Shown in pieces: positions 10,896 to 21,436 of a stretch of DNA of 64,000 nt. Each line of letters starts with the position of its first letter. Position 1 is the first letter of the stretch. The position numbers were made by a program, and so were the translations under genes. This DNA is from Teratosphaeria epicoccoides (Eukaryota > Ascomycota > Dothideomycetes > Mycosphaerellales > Teratosphaeriaceae): NCBI GenBank assembly GCA_021401465.1, contig JADDMT010000077.1:1-64000 (forward strand), read 5' to 3'. Below the pieces are notes generated by a model. It was not told the origin of the DNA. It ran no database searches and saw only the letters and a list, made by a program, of their open reading frames with translations.

Positions 10896-11272
10896 GGGCC
10901 CAGAATGGTCAGGCAATACCGTAAGCGCTTCCCCAAAACGAAGACACGAGCTGGGGAAACGGACAGTGAGATGGGTCCAAATCTTGTATCCGCAGACTTG
11001 GGCAAGTGAGAGTAGGCGCATCTGCCGAGCACTTGGGAATTGCGAACTTCGGCTAGCGTTGATCAGATGTGAAGCTACGCAGTACAATTCAGCTTCTTCA
11101 GCGCTTGTTTTTGGGCATGTTCGCATTAAGCCAATGACATATCTTTAGGTCTGCCTGCCATCGTAGCCCGTCATTCTAGTCTTTGAGACCCGCCTCATAA
11201 GATACTTGATCGAACACTTCGAGAAATGACATTGACTCATTTGAAAGTCTGTGAGCCAAGTGCCTATGAATC
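10896..11272. other. intergenic, shared 3' flank
   Basis: This lies between the convergent 3' ends of the sirtuin and the hypothetical gene on the minus strand. Short frames here are shadows. No terminator or polyadenylation signal stands out. Confidence 0.5.
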
Positions 11273-12223
11273 TCAAAGAGCGTTGTGCTGATGATCAGAA
11301 GCGATGCGGCGACTCGTATCTGCCACTTGCTCACAAAGCTTGTTGAGCTCGATCTCTATGGTCTGCCGGAGAGACGTCGTCAGCGGTTGCAAGAGAGGCC
11401 TGTAGCCTGTGGTGGAACCCGTCCGCGGCGTGACATCATCCCAGATCACACGATACGACATGTCCGAGATGTCGCGAAAGGTATTTGGTGCCAAATGCCA
11501 TATATCTTTGATCATATGATGTGTTGCAAGACCACACGAGCTTGCCGCGGACAGGCAACATCTAACACAAGCTACCACTAAGTCTTGGAAGCGGGCATCC
11601 GGGAACCTGCGCCACGGTAGACGTGGGTATTCGTCTCTGAAATCGAGGTCAAGACCAGGAAGCATTCCGTCGGGGATTGTGGAGTCGTTGTTGCGGGATT
11701 TTGGAAGTCCATGCTGCATCAACATCCATCAGCACGTTATAGCAGCAATCAAATATCGATAAAGCTACCGAGGAGATTGAGCCTACCATTGTCATGGACG
11801 TCTGCGATGATGCCGCATATGTCGACGACTCTTCCTCATTGCTAGTGTGTGATGGCGAGGATAACATTTGTGAACCAAACAATGAGAGCAGCCCTACTGC
11901 GTCCGGGCGGTCTTGCCCGCGTCGACCTGGCTTGGGTGACTTTGCGACTATGGACTGCAATTTCTGGCCCGGCGGGAAGGCTTGAACATCAGCGAGCTCA
12001 AGTTGCTGACGCCGGTGCCATTGGAATTTCTGGGAATCGATTCTATCGTTCTCGATTTCTGCCTCGAATTAGTTTCGCTTGATCTACGGCGGCTAATTTG
12101 GAACTCACGGCTTTCTTGTTGAGCAAACCTGTCCAGCAATAGGCTCCATTCTGCACGACTCTGGTATTGAGACCAGTATCTACCCGCAGCGGCAATTGTT
12201 CCAGAGGCATGACTTGCGCTCAT
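11273..12223 (-). CDS. hypothetical three-exon protein (275 aa)
   Basis: Exon 1 is 12223-12109, exon 2 is 12058-11787 and exon 3 is 11713-11273. Intron 1 (50 bp) has GTGAGT, AACTAAT and GGCAG; intron 2 (73 bp) has GTAGGC and ATGCAG. Phases 1 and 0 both join cleanly, which is the main support. The amino end is helical and aromatic (AGRYWSQYQSRAEW, LLDRFAQQESQIEND). The middle is Ser/Pro/Gln-rich and low in order. The C-terminal part has a Cys-containing segment (LVVACVRCCLSAASSCG) and ends in an amphipathic helix (IEIELNKLCEQVADTSRRI). No signal peptide or known domain was recognised. It is convergent with the sirtuin gene. Confidence 0.55.
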
Positions 12224-12229
12224 GCTTGG

Positions 12230-13250
12230 TAAGGGCCGAAGGGAGTTCTGGAAGTGCAGCTGGCTGCTTGGCTGCTTGGTTGTATATAGGACCTTGATGA
12301 CGTTCTTGACTTTATAACAACAATTGGTGGCGGGCTCCCTTGTTGCTATGGGACTAGGACAGGAAAGGCAGGCGCTGACAATAAAGTTAGATACTCGACC
12401 GACATGGCCTGCAATTATGCAAGTGTGTGGCCTGGAGAGGACTGCGATCGAGACAAGAGGCGTATGCCTACCTCGAAGTTTCTTGCTCCTTCTCGGAATG
12501 GGCCGCATTCAGCGTGTCGATGCTCGCAAGCCACGCATGTTGAGGCGTCGGACTCTGGACCCCCTAAACTCAAAATGCATGCTTCCGGATCTCGATCACT
12601 TGGTGCACTCGCAAATAGGAAAACAAGGCAATCTCCACCCGGAATAGCAGCAGCCGCCATGGAGCATTCAAGCCATAGGCTGTCCACGCCTGCTCATTGA
12701 GAACGACAGACTTCGATATACATATATATATGCGCGATAGGCCGACGCTCCTTGGAAAACGGTGCCGGGTACCTTTCGACAACGCTCGCCGCATTGTTTG
12801 CCGTTTTCTGCTTCGCTCTTCTGCTTTTGTCACCACTGAAGTGAACATGATGGCTTCACTAAGCACATACAACACTCTGGCTGCTTTGTTTCATGCCGTC
12901 GGTCGCCCAGCTCGACGACTATCAGATATTGCATCGATGGTACGTCGCTTTGTTCGAATCTGATGTTGTGATGAGCTCAGCCATAACTAGGCCCTTGACG
13001 TGGAGACTACGGTGTTCATGGCAGTAATAAACACACTGGCAGTTCCCGTCATCATCGCCTTGCATACCATCTGTAGGAAGGTCGGTCTTGGCGAATCTCG
13101 GTTGATGGGCGTCTGCTAACAGCTGCGCGATGCAGACTATGGTCTGTCCAAGAGTACCGCGGCCACGGCCTGAGCCACACATGACCATCGCGGCTTTGCC
13201 AGGCATCGTGACCTACGCCATAGCGATGCTTCAAGGCAGTCTCAGGCCTT
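12230..13250. other. unique intergenic DNA with small unsupported ORFs
   Basis: Several frames of 60-107 codons overlap on both strands (for example 12875-12570 and 13206-12922 on the minus strand). One minus-strand frame near 12480-12530 contains a Cys/His cluster (CVACEHRHAEC), but no splice structure or family supports a gene. Normal composition ends at about 13250, where TAG-rich sequence begins. Confidence 0.4.
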
Positions 13251-15730
13251 CGATTTTAGGCCGAATTCTGTAGGGAGGTGCAAGTACCGTATTTGTGTCA
13301 TTTGCTGACAGCTGAAGGGACAAACTACGAGACCGCGCATGTTCCCTGCACAAGTCGTTGCAGATCTTCAAACGATGTTTAGTCAAAATAGCAACGCTAT
13401 GCAATCGACTGTTATGCTCTTTCAGGCCCCTACATTAGACTCAAAGTCATGAGAGCTCGGTCAGAATAGATCTTGTTGTCACTAGAGGGTTCGAGATTGT
13501 CGGCTCTAGTGATGTCCTGGCTATCGTTGCACTAAAGGATGGCGAGAGCTTCAGAGAGGCCACCAAAGTGAGAATGCAGGTGTAGGTAGAAAACTCATCG
13601 ACAGCGGGAGCCTAGAGCCAAGGAAAATCGATTAGCTTAGTAAGTAAGCTACAATGGAGTGCCGAGAGTATGGCTCTAGAGTCCTGCAGTGCTTTGAGAA
13701 TTCGTCTCTCGCTCTTGAATACCGCGCTTAATGCAAGTGATTTTATCAAAAACATCTGGTCGGCTAGACTCTTCGATCTCACGGACTGCTAGAGTGTTAA
13801 CTCAGCTAGCCGTGTAATAGTGCACTAGAAAACGCTTGTTATAACTTTCTATAGTGTATAAGGAATCCTGTATTTGTCATTTGTGCTTTGCAACTTCACT
13901 TAATTCTAGCTGAACTTTTTGCGAGACTGTCATAGCATCTTTGTTTCATGCTCTATTAGACGTGTAGGGCACGCCACAAGACTATGATCTGTAGCCTCAA
14001 GTATATAGTTACTGTTTGCTAGCATGTTAACAATCACGTAAATCGACATATAGCTACATAAGCCGTTAATCATGCGTTCGACTATTAGCATTTAAGTGTT
14101 CAAGCGAGGACTATAGGCCTAACTTCTATAGATTGCTGCTTAATATCCTCCATGGCAGGAAAAGGAGTTTAATGGTATAGGATCTCGCTTAGAGCCACGA
14201 AACTAAGTAGCACTAGTTTAACAGGAAAAGCCGAACTATTGCTAACTTCATGCCTTCATAGTAAAGTAAGAGAGCATCATATGACGACGTAGTCAAACAG
14301 AGTAGTATTACTAAGCTCTATTATAAAGTTACTAACTAATACCCCTATACTCCTACACTTAGGCCTTTTCAAGTACGCCTGTAGTTCCTTCTTTAAGTAG
14401 CCTCATCGACCCCTTAAAATACAACAAGAAAGCTTCAGAGTACTTAGGCTTTCCTCCTTAGCTGACTACTGCAGAAGACGAGGAAGTAGCTATAGAGGTA
14501 GGGTCTAGGGAAGTCCTATACATAGATAAGCCTAGCGGACTTGTAATAGAACCTAAGTAGCGAACCCTATGGCATTATTAGCTCCTACACTAAAGAATTA
14601 GGAGCTTCCCGATTGCCTCGTATTTAGTGCGCGTAGTAGGCTCTAAGTCAGATGCCCTAGCTTTAATGCCTTAAGGTATATACATAAGTAGTATACATGC
14701 GACTTAGAAGTAGGAAGAGGCCTTCTTTACTGTGTCCTTTTCGCAAGGCTATTTCTTGCTACGACATAACCTGATCGTAAGCCTTTAGCGTCACGTAGTC
14801 AGAAATGCAGGCTACAGGGAAGAGCTTAGTAAAGATGTGCCCTATAGTCTAAGCCTAATTAGCAAAGCTCTAGTAACATCTCGATAATACTAGCTCTACT
14901 AAGCCCTATATGCTGTCATGAGTAGGACATTAGCGATCTACAATCTGCTATAGTCATTATGACTGTCTTAGGCCTAGCTTTTCTTTGTAGTAAGTTATAA
15001 CTTAAGCCTAATTGCCTGCTTTCCTGTTAGTGTTCCTCTAACGCTTTTAAGCTTTTAAAGTTCTTTCTGATACTAGTCGCCCTTAATACGAGGTACAGAG
15101 CAAAGATAGTATAGTCGTACGTAAGCGCGGTACCTAGTTAGGCTATTATGAGAGAAGATATGTAGCGCTAGCAGTGTAGCTTAGTATGGCGTGTACCTAA
15201 CAGGCGGAGTATAAGGGACAGATAGCAAGCTAGTACTATTGCTTAGAATAAGACAAAGTAAGAACCTTAGTAGCGTAGGTAGTAGTATGTAAAAAGGGAT
15301 GTTAATAATAATAATGAAGTTCTGTTACGCCTGGCACTAAGCCTATAAGGGCTCTCTATCTGCATTACATAATCATAATGCTTACAATTAATCTACGTTA
15401 AGAACTCCTTGTAGCCTATACTAATTACCTTGTTTACTTAGCTCCCTTTACTCTATATCTCCTTACTTATTAGGGTCTCGTAGGTGCGTTTTGTTTGTTC
15501 GTTTGTTTGTTTGTTCTATTAACGTCCTGTAGAAGTTAATTACTGTGTAGGACAGCTAGGAAGCTATAGCTTGCTAGCAGTCTTCTGTAGGAGTCTTTAA
15601 AACACCGGTTCTTCTGTTACCTTAGTGTTGTAGGCCTCCGCCTAGGATTCTAGGAGTACTCCTAGACTCTTAAAACTCTAATTAAATATAACCATAGAAA
15701 TTGCTAACTTCCTCCTCTTTTCTCTTGTTA
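13251..15730. repeat. heavily decayed, RIP-type sequence without identifiable element
   Basis: The stretch is rich in TAG, CTA and TTA. Broken frames on the minus strand near 14340-15030 keep some protein-like runs (TKLFPVACISDYVTLKAYDQ; FLLYFKGSMRLL) but shift frame and match nothing recognised. A GTTT-type microsatellite lies at about 15488-15516 (a similar one is near 27359-27380). This is probably old transposon sequence. Confidence 0.5.
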
Positions 15731-15734
15731 CTTA

Positions 15735-17150
15735 GGGTACGCTCCCTTTACTGTCTTTAATGCTCTCTTCAAATTCCCTTGCTCTAGAGAGCTACTAAGA
15801 TCTAGTGCCTATCCTAGTTAACGTAAGGAAGTCTAGGACAGCATGGAGGTTTCTAGGATCTTAGTTAAGGCTCTTTAATGATAGAGCATCCTTGAGGCAC
15901 CTAGGGCGTACTTCTCTGTAGAGCTAGCAGCTCATTAAAGGTGTTCTAGGGTTTCCTTGCTACCGTACCTGCAGAGCTCGCTATCTACCTTACTAAAGCC
16001 GTAGAGGTAGTTTCTGAAGTATCCATGGCCTAGTCGGAGTGCGTAGTATGCACTAGAGGTTAGGCGTTTGCATTGGGCCTTAATCTCTAAGTTCTCTGAA
16101 AATCCAAACCGGTGGAAGTAGCTTCTAGGCGTGGGGGCTTTCCTCTGCCTTGTCTTGGAGAAGTGTTTTGCCCATTCCTCCGTGATCATCTTGTCTACCT
16201 GTGCCTTGTTCTGAGTAGAGATGCCTTTCAGAAAGCTGTTTCTGTACTTGATGGCCTGTAGGCGTGTCCCCTCTTTGAAGGGGAGGATCTTGTAGCCTAG
16301 TGCAATTGGGATCATCTGGTCCTTAAGCATGGTTTCCTGAAGCCTCCTTGCTATTGGATTGTTGGCTGGGAGGCTGCTGAGGCGTATTCTGTAATAGGCT
16401 ACCTGCTTTTCAATCCGGAGTTTTGGGGGGAGGAAGCCTGCTTCTAGCTCTGCTGGTTCTGTGGGTGTTGTACGGAAGACCCCTAGGATGCGGCGGGCTG
16501 CCTGGCTCTAGATGGCTTGTAGCACGGCAACTGAGCGTCTTGATCTCCACCACACTGGGCCCCGGTAGTCTGCTACTGTGGTGATGCACGCTTTGTAAAG
16601 TTGCCTTAGAGACCTGGCAGAAAGGCCTTTCTCCAGATTTGCCAGGCATTCCATTTGGGAGAAGGAGGCCTGGGCCCTGGAGGCACGGATCTGGATGTGT
16701 TCTTTAAAAGAGAGGTGTGAGTCAAACCAGATACCTAACCACCTCACTGCCTTTTTTGCTGGTAGGACTACATCGCCGCTGGGGGTGGTGATCCCTTTGT
16801 CTGAATTCTTTCCAAGTGGAAAAGTGGAGGAGCTCTGTCTTGGCCAGATCAAATTGAATTGATTGTTCTCGTCCTAAGTGAGTGATCCGTTCCACTTCCC
16901 GCTGCAGGATTTTGGCATTCTTTGCCAGGCTTGTAGATGCGGTCACTAGTCCAGCATCATCGATATATGACCAGAGGGTAGCATCTTGTATCCCTGGGAA
17001 AAGGTCTCTGATGTATATCAGGAATAGAATGGAGGAGATAGGGCTTCCCTGTGGAACCCCAGGTTCTCGACTCGCGAGAGGAGCACCACACCTCCAGCTT
17101 AACATTTGTCGGCGATGCAGTTGCGGACGTAGGGTTTTGCAAGGCGTCAA
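15735..17150 (-). mobile_element. Tad1-like LINE (non-LTR retrotransposon), 5'-truncated ORF2
   Basis: The minus strand encodes the reverse transcriptase core and C terminus of a fungal LINE. It reads GVPQGSPISSILFLIYI near 17050, the catalytic SYIDDAGLV near 16970, VRWLGIWFDSHLSFKEHI near 16730, LYKACITTVADYRGPVWW near 16580, and a C-terminal CRYGSKETLEHL zinc-like motif near 15940. Past 15935 a one-base loss shifts the frame, and the reading continues (VLDFLTLTRIGTR) to about 15735. Another frame change near 16700-16730 splits the RT into overlapping frames. The endonuclease and ORF1 are missing, as expected from 5' truncation. TAG damage is light from 16340 to 17150, so this insertion is younger or escaped RIP, while its 3' part is more mutated. 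Confidence 0.85.
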
Positions 17151-17335
17151 CGTTGCCAGGCATTGAGCCAGGATGCCGACAAATCAGCCGACCCTCGACT
17201 ATCAATTCGACGGCGTGTGGAGCTGTTGCCTTCGGGTCAAAACTGCAGATGACAGTACCTGCAGCTGGCGCGGCGGATGCCTCATATATCACTATTAGTG
17301 TAGCTTACATCCCACAAGCAGATAACAAGTCCTAG
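17099..17335 (+). pseudogene. C-terminal fragment of an unknown, possibly secreted protein cut by the LINE
   Basis: A plus-strand frame reads TFVGDAVADVGFCK, then LPGIEPGCRQISRPST, then INSTACGAVAFGSKLQMTV, and ends after PQADNKS at TAG. The composition (Gly, Ala, Val, Ser and three Cys) looks like a compact beta-rich secreted domain and not like the LINE. The LINE RT starts from the same place on the other strand, so the insertion probably removed the upstream part. The family is not recognised. Confidence 0.35.
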
Positions 17336-18000
17336 TCCTACAGCAGTAGCCTACCCTCCTCGCGATAGCGCACGCGTACTGTTTCTACACTGTAGTTAGG
17401 AATGAGTCGGCTGCTCTCGCCAACAGACCGGAGACCGACTTGCTGATTTGAGCGCTTGTAGGTCATGCGTGTCTTGTCCCTTGCCTAGCTCGTTTACATA
17501 TCCGCCGGCCATGTTGTCCCAACAGCTGAACTCTTCCCATCCGTACTATTTGAAGCGGCTACGGGACTAGCGGCTAGAAGGAAGAGGTGCTGCACCAGCC
17601 TCTAGCCCGGATGGACGTTTCGGGCAGGCAAGAGTCGGATGGATTGCATTTAAGTTCCATCTTATCGTGATCTGGATCGTCCCAAGTTGCTAATAGTTGA
17701 ATATAGGTTGACGCCAGTCGTACACCAACGCGAAATTACTCTCTTTCTCCATTTCGACACGATATACATGACGTTACGCGAGGCCTCCACTATTGTCTTT
17801 AAGGGTTGCTTTCGATCTCAGCTGAATCAGGAGAAGATATAAGTGTGGATGACTGCATGTATTCCCGTCGACTCAGCAATCCAAGGAACTATTCCTATGC
17901 ACGAAATCAGCGCTATGCCACTACGCTCCTGTCATTTTGAAGCTACGAATGCATTTGAACAAAGATTTATCGCATTGAGTCAGTGCTGACATTCTTCTGT
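17336..18000. other. intergenic, no supported feature
   Basis: Normal composition gives way to a few TAG-rich patches near 17340-17400. No gene, repeat or RNA was recognised. It is the 3' flank of the kinase gene. Confidence 0.5.
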
Positions 18001-18831
18001 TCAGAAAGTTCGAGCCTCAATAGCTGCCAAATCCTGCACGCATTGCCAAGCGCAATCGTACTGCCGCAGCCAACATTTCTGGATGACGTCTTGAGCTAAG
18101 ATGCCATCTGTGCTAGGGAACATTTCCTTTCTAAAGAGGTCCTCAATCTCTTCCATGTCTTCGATACTGTCCAGGTGTTCGTAAGGTTCATGCCCTGTCA
18201 TGATCTCGTAGATAGCGCTCCCGACGGCGAAGAGATCAGAATGATGATCAACTGTGAAAGAATCTCGAGGCAAACAGGCCTTAGCACCTTCCCAGCTGAG
18301 CCCATCGCAGACAGTGCCGTCGACCGCCCGATATTTCCCTTGAAAGTCGCCGAGTTGCAGGTCCTCGTTGTCGGTAATGAAGCAGTTTCGAGGGCTAATG
18401 TCGCAGTGGAAGACTTGCTTGCCATGAATGTATTCCACCGCCTCCGCCAGCTGTCGCGCCCACTTTATCCTATCACAAGCACTGTGTTCAGCCCTTAGAA
18501 AGTCACGCAATGTACCATTTGCGGCTCTCTGGAGGCGCAGGCCTGCCTCGTCAAGGCCATAGCATCGCAAAATTCGGTCGTGATGACCAAGGATGAGGTA
18601 AATGCTGGCTTCATGTTCAATGGCCTCCCGGTCCTCAGGGACGTGTGGATACTTCAAGACTTGATTGTCCCGAAGTTCTCCGATGAAGCTGGTACTACCA
18701 ATAGCGAGGATTTGTAGCACACCTTCTGGCTGGTATGCCCACATGGTTTGAGATTCCTCGTTCGACATGCTCGCTTTGTACAATTGATCAATGCAGTTGA
18801 TCTGTGGTATCTCCTTGCACTCTTGTCCCAT
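18001..18831 (-). CDS. fungal protein kinase-like protein (DFQG type), 276 aa
   Basis: A single intact exon forms one small kinase domain. Family landmarks are YQPEGVLQILAIGSTSFIGEL (glycine-rich loop region, residues 33-53), VLKYP with the ATP-anchoring Lys60, HEASIYLILGHH with the partner Glu74, a catalytic loop HCDISPRN (142-149) with Asp144 and Asn149, and GDFQG (161-165) in place of DFG. SDLFAVGSAIYEIMTGHEPY follows, and KCW near the end. HCD and DFQG are usual in this lineage of short fungal kinases, so activity is plausible. The substrate is unknown. The second in-frame Met (residue 22, near 18768) could be the true start. There is no signal peptide, and no intron is needed. Confidence 0.85.
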   Translation of the reverse strand: MGQECKEIPQINCIDQLYKASMSNEESQTMWAYQPEGVLQILAIGSTSFIGELRDNQVLKYPHVPEDREAIEHEASIYLILGHHDRILRCYGLDEAGLRLQRAANGTLRDFLRAEHSACDRIKWARQLAEAVEYIHGKQVFHCDISPRNCFITDNEDLQLGDFQGKYRAVDGTVCDGLSWEGAKACLPRDSFTVDHHSDLFAVGSAIYEIMTGHEPYEHLDSIEDMEEIEDLFRKEMFPSTDGILAQDVIQKCWLRQYDCAWQCVQDLAAIEARTF

Positions 18832-19576
18832 GCCTGGCTCCTAGGGAGTAAGAGGCCGCCAAAATACAAAAAGCTGTCTTCGCATTTGGTACCGAATGAT
18901 AAGTTTGTGGTGGATATCCTGCATCAAACCAGATTGTTGGTGCACGGTTCGGCGGGTGAATATGTAGGCTAGTGCAAGGGAGTTGATGCGCTGGCCGGCG
19001 GTGGTGCGGGCGGCTAAGCGACCCGCATATAGCACAGAATATGGTTCACGTGACCCGGTACGAGTCATGTGCGGGATCTGCCGTCCGCCGGTCCCTGCAC
19101 ATGTGGTGCTAGTTACGAACCTCTTGTTGCTTATGTAGTAGGAGAAACGAGGTATTCCAGTACTTACAGCCGGCGCCGGCGCCGGAGGGGAAGAAAACCC
19201 TCGGAGTACAAGTAACAAACCTGCCAGCTTCTCGCCTTTTCATTTTCGATAGAAGAACGCGGTCCAACCAAATAATTTCCGCTCACCTTTCCACTCATGC
19301 AATGGACCATGAGTACATCACAAGGACCAGTATAATGACATACGGGACGCCGAAGTTGTGATCACAATTTTAGCGTGCGCCAGGAAGGCGGTATGAAGTC
19401 GTGCCATTGTTTCTGGTGGGCGGCGATTTCGCTGTCCGGGCGGTCTTGTAGGATCCAGTCTGCTTCGGGCTATAAGAATGGACAGAATTACACTCCCAAA
19501 TGCTGAACTGGCTCGCGGAAGGCCGTTATATCCACGTTCATGTCCTCATCCACAAATATTCTCCCCGCCACTTTTG
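18832..19576. other. intergenic with a GC-rich simple repeat
   Basis: No gene was found on either strand. A CCGGCGCCGGCGCCGG tract lies near 19170-19186. A CACGTG E-box-like site lies near 19048, upstream of the kinase gene; its role is unknown. Confidence 0.45.
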
Positions 19577-20039
19577 TTAATGTGCACGAAAACCACTGTT
19601 GCTCTCATCCCTAGGCATTGCACAAGTTCGCGCCGTGATGTCAAAGACGGCTCTGCCGACAACGACCAAGCCTACATCCTTCACAGAGGCTATACTGATG
19701 TGGTCTCTTGCTGCAGCCAGAGTGGGCAATCTCCTAAACATCAGCGCCAGACCACTTTGCCAGGCGATATGAAACTCGTTCTGCATACGAGTCGTCCAAC
19801 TCGGGTCGGCTAATGGAGTCACACAACTCACAACGCTGAAAGTAGACACGAGCATTGTATCGTCTCCTAGGATATTCTCGTATGGTGATGGCAATTTGAC
19901 TTGATGTGAATGGCGGTAGTTAGCGTCTTGGCATGGCCACACCAAAAGTTGCTCCTTCCTATTCTGTACGTAGTCTACAACAACAATCAACATTATTGAG
20001 AACATATGCACCGTTTTAAGCCTACCAACTTCAACTATT

Positions 20040-20568
20040 TGCTTGCTTGTCCATCTGCTATTAGAGCAAGACCAGTTGGTGCAAGTGAACGTGCCCATAA
20101 TGCTAGTGTCATGCTCTCTAAGACTGCTATGTGGATCATCGGCCACAAAGAAATCAAAGATAAGATCATAAGCACGTAATGATTGTAACACTTCACCATG
20201 GAGCGCAGGTCGCAGCTCGAACGAATGGCTGACTTGATGTGAAAGGCAACGCGCGAGTGGCTTGGCAGTGGTACACGCACCAGAAGAAGCTCTTCTTGTA
20301 GATTCTACATATTCACAATCCACTACACATGAGTACAGATGCACCATTTCAGACTGTTCAACACCAATTGGCCCACACTGTCAGCGGGAAGGCTGACATG
20401 AGCTGGCGCGTCCCGTAGGTGTTGCTGGAGAGCTTGTTCTGTATCAAAAGCGCGGTCGCACTCTTCGCAGTCGAAAGTGGCAGCGTGTGATGGCGAGTCC
20501 CGCAAGTGATGCTGAAGAGCTCTCATTGTGTTGAAGGTGCGATCACAATTTTCGCAGAACCGAGCCAT
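20040..20568 (-). CDS. C2H2 plus 3CxxC zinc-finger protein, probably incomplete
   Basis: From the ATG at 20568 the frame reads two C2H2-like fingers: FCENCDRTFNTMRALQHHL followed by SPSH, and DCEECDRAFDTEQALQQHL followed by APAH. It then hits TAG near 20323. In an overlapping frame (from 20347) the text goes on as a fungal 3CxxC-type domain: FELRPALHGEVLQSLRAYDL, then MGTFTCTNWSCSNSRWTSKQI near 20040-20100. An intron of unresolved borders must join them. The domain should continue with two more CxxC pairs, but the following text (to 19577) lacks them, though a possible intron near 19985-20035 was seen. So the gene is either decayed at its 3' end or has lost the last zinc ligands. The function of 3CxxC proteins is not established. 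Confidence 0.6.
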
Positions 20569-20579
20569 GATGTAGTATT

Positions 20580-21131
20580 CACTCGATCAAGCCTGAGCCT
20601 TGAAAGGGCCAGATTCGTCGACGATCTTCCTTTATATACTGAGCGCCATTGAAGATGCACCTCTAGCCATATGACAGCACATACATGCGTTCTGCATTGT
20701 TTCGATATCTTCTTGCAGTCTTTACGAACCAGAATTCTTCTCTTTCCGATTGATCAACAATACTGATCCATAATAGAGCTCCGAACTCAGTTGGAAGCGT
20801 GATAGCATAGAGAATGATGCTGGTAACCATGATATGCTGCACTGCGAATTGCTTGATTTGCCATCGTGTCTTGAGGCGAGTGATATATTGATTAGGACCT
20901 AAGCTAAGCGTGTGTAATAAGGCTACAAGCTCTGATTGGCTCCTCGACCAACCTGGCGCATCTAGGGTTGGTGAGGAGGCAAAACGAGGCTATCATCTGC
21001 TATCACGCGGATCAAAGCCAAGTGACACGAAGCTGGGCTACAAAGAGCCGAAATACAGCTAGGACATGAACCCTATGAATCAACCTACTACTACTTCTAC
21101 CCGACTAACCCCAACGCATCCTCGTACTAAC
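20580..21131. other. intergenic, upstream of the DUF7587-like gene
   Basis: No gene was found. TATATA at about 20633-20638 could be a TATA box for the zinc-finger gene, at about 65 bp from its ATG. Otherwise nothing stands out. Confidence 0.4.
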
Positions 21132-21245
21132 TGTGAGCCCTGCAGATACAGGCGGCTTGGGGCCAAGGCATCAAGGCTTGGCAGCTGATGTGAGCCTTGC
21201 AGATACAGGCGGCTTGGAGCTGAGGCAGCGAGGCTTGGCAGCTGA
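21132..21245 (+). repeat. 57-bp tandem repeat, two copies
   Basis: Units at 21132-21188 and 21189-21245 begin TGTGAGCC(C/T)TGCAGATACAGG and end GGCTTGGCAGCTGA, with about 7 differences. The unit is 19 codons long, so an open frame (21133-21354) repeats a 19-residue unit with ADTGGL. There is no other support for coding. It lies about 190 bp upstream of the ATG of the next gene. Confidence 0.75.
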
Positions 21246-21436
21246 ACTGCTCCTCATAAGCGCTGCTGCTGCTACAGTGGGAAGAGGCATCGATTACCCA
21301 CTTGTTGTATCTAGGGGATACATTTCCAGAATCAATTGTGCACCATCAACGTAGTCCGAGGCTTCTGTCATAAAGACTTCTTGCTTTGACTCACGTAGAC
21401 GGCTCAACAACATCTTTCGTCTCCCTGTGAGGAAAC

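Noticed and set aside
12922..13206. 94-codon minus-strand ORF with GSGRGRGTLGQ
   Set aside because: There is no Walker B, no homology was recognised, no splice structure was found, and it lies at the border of decayed DNA.
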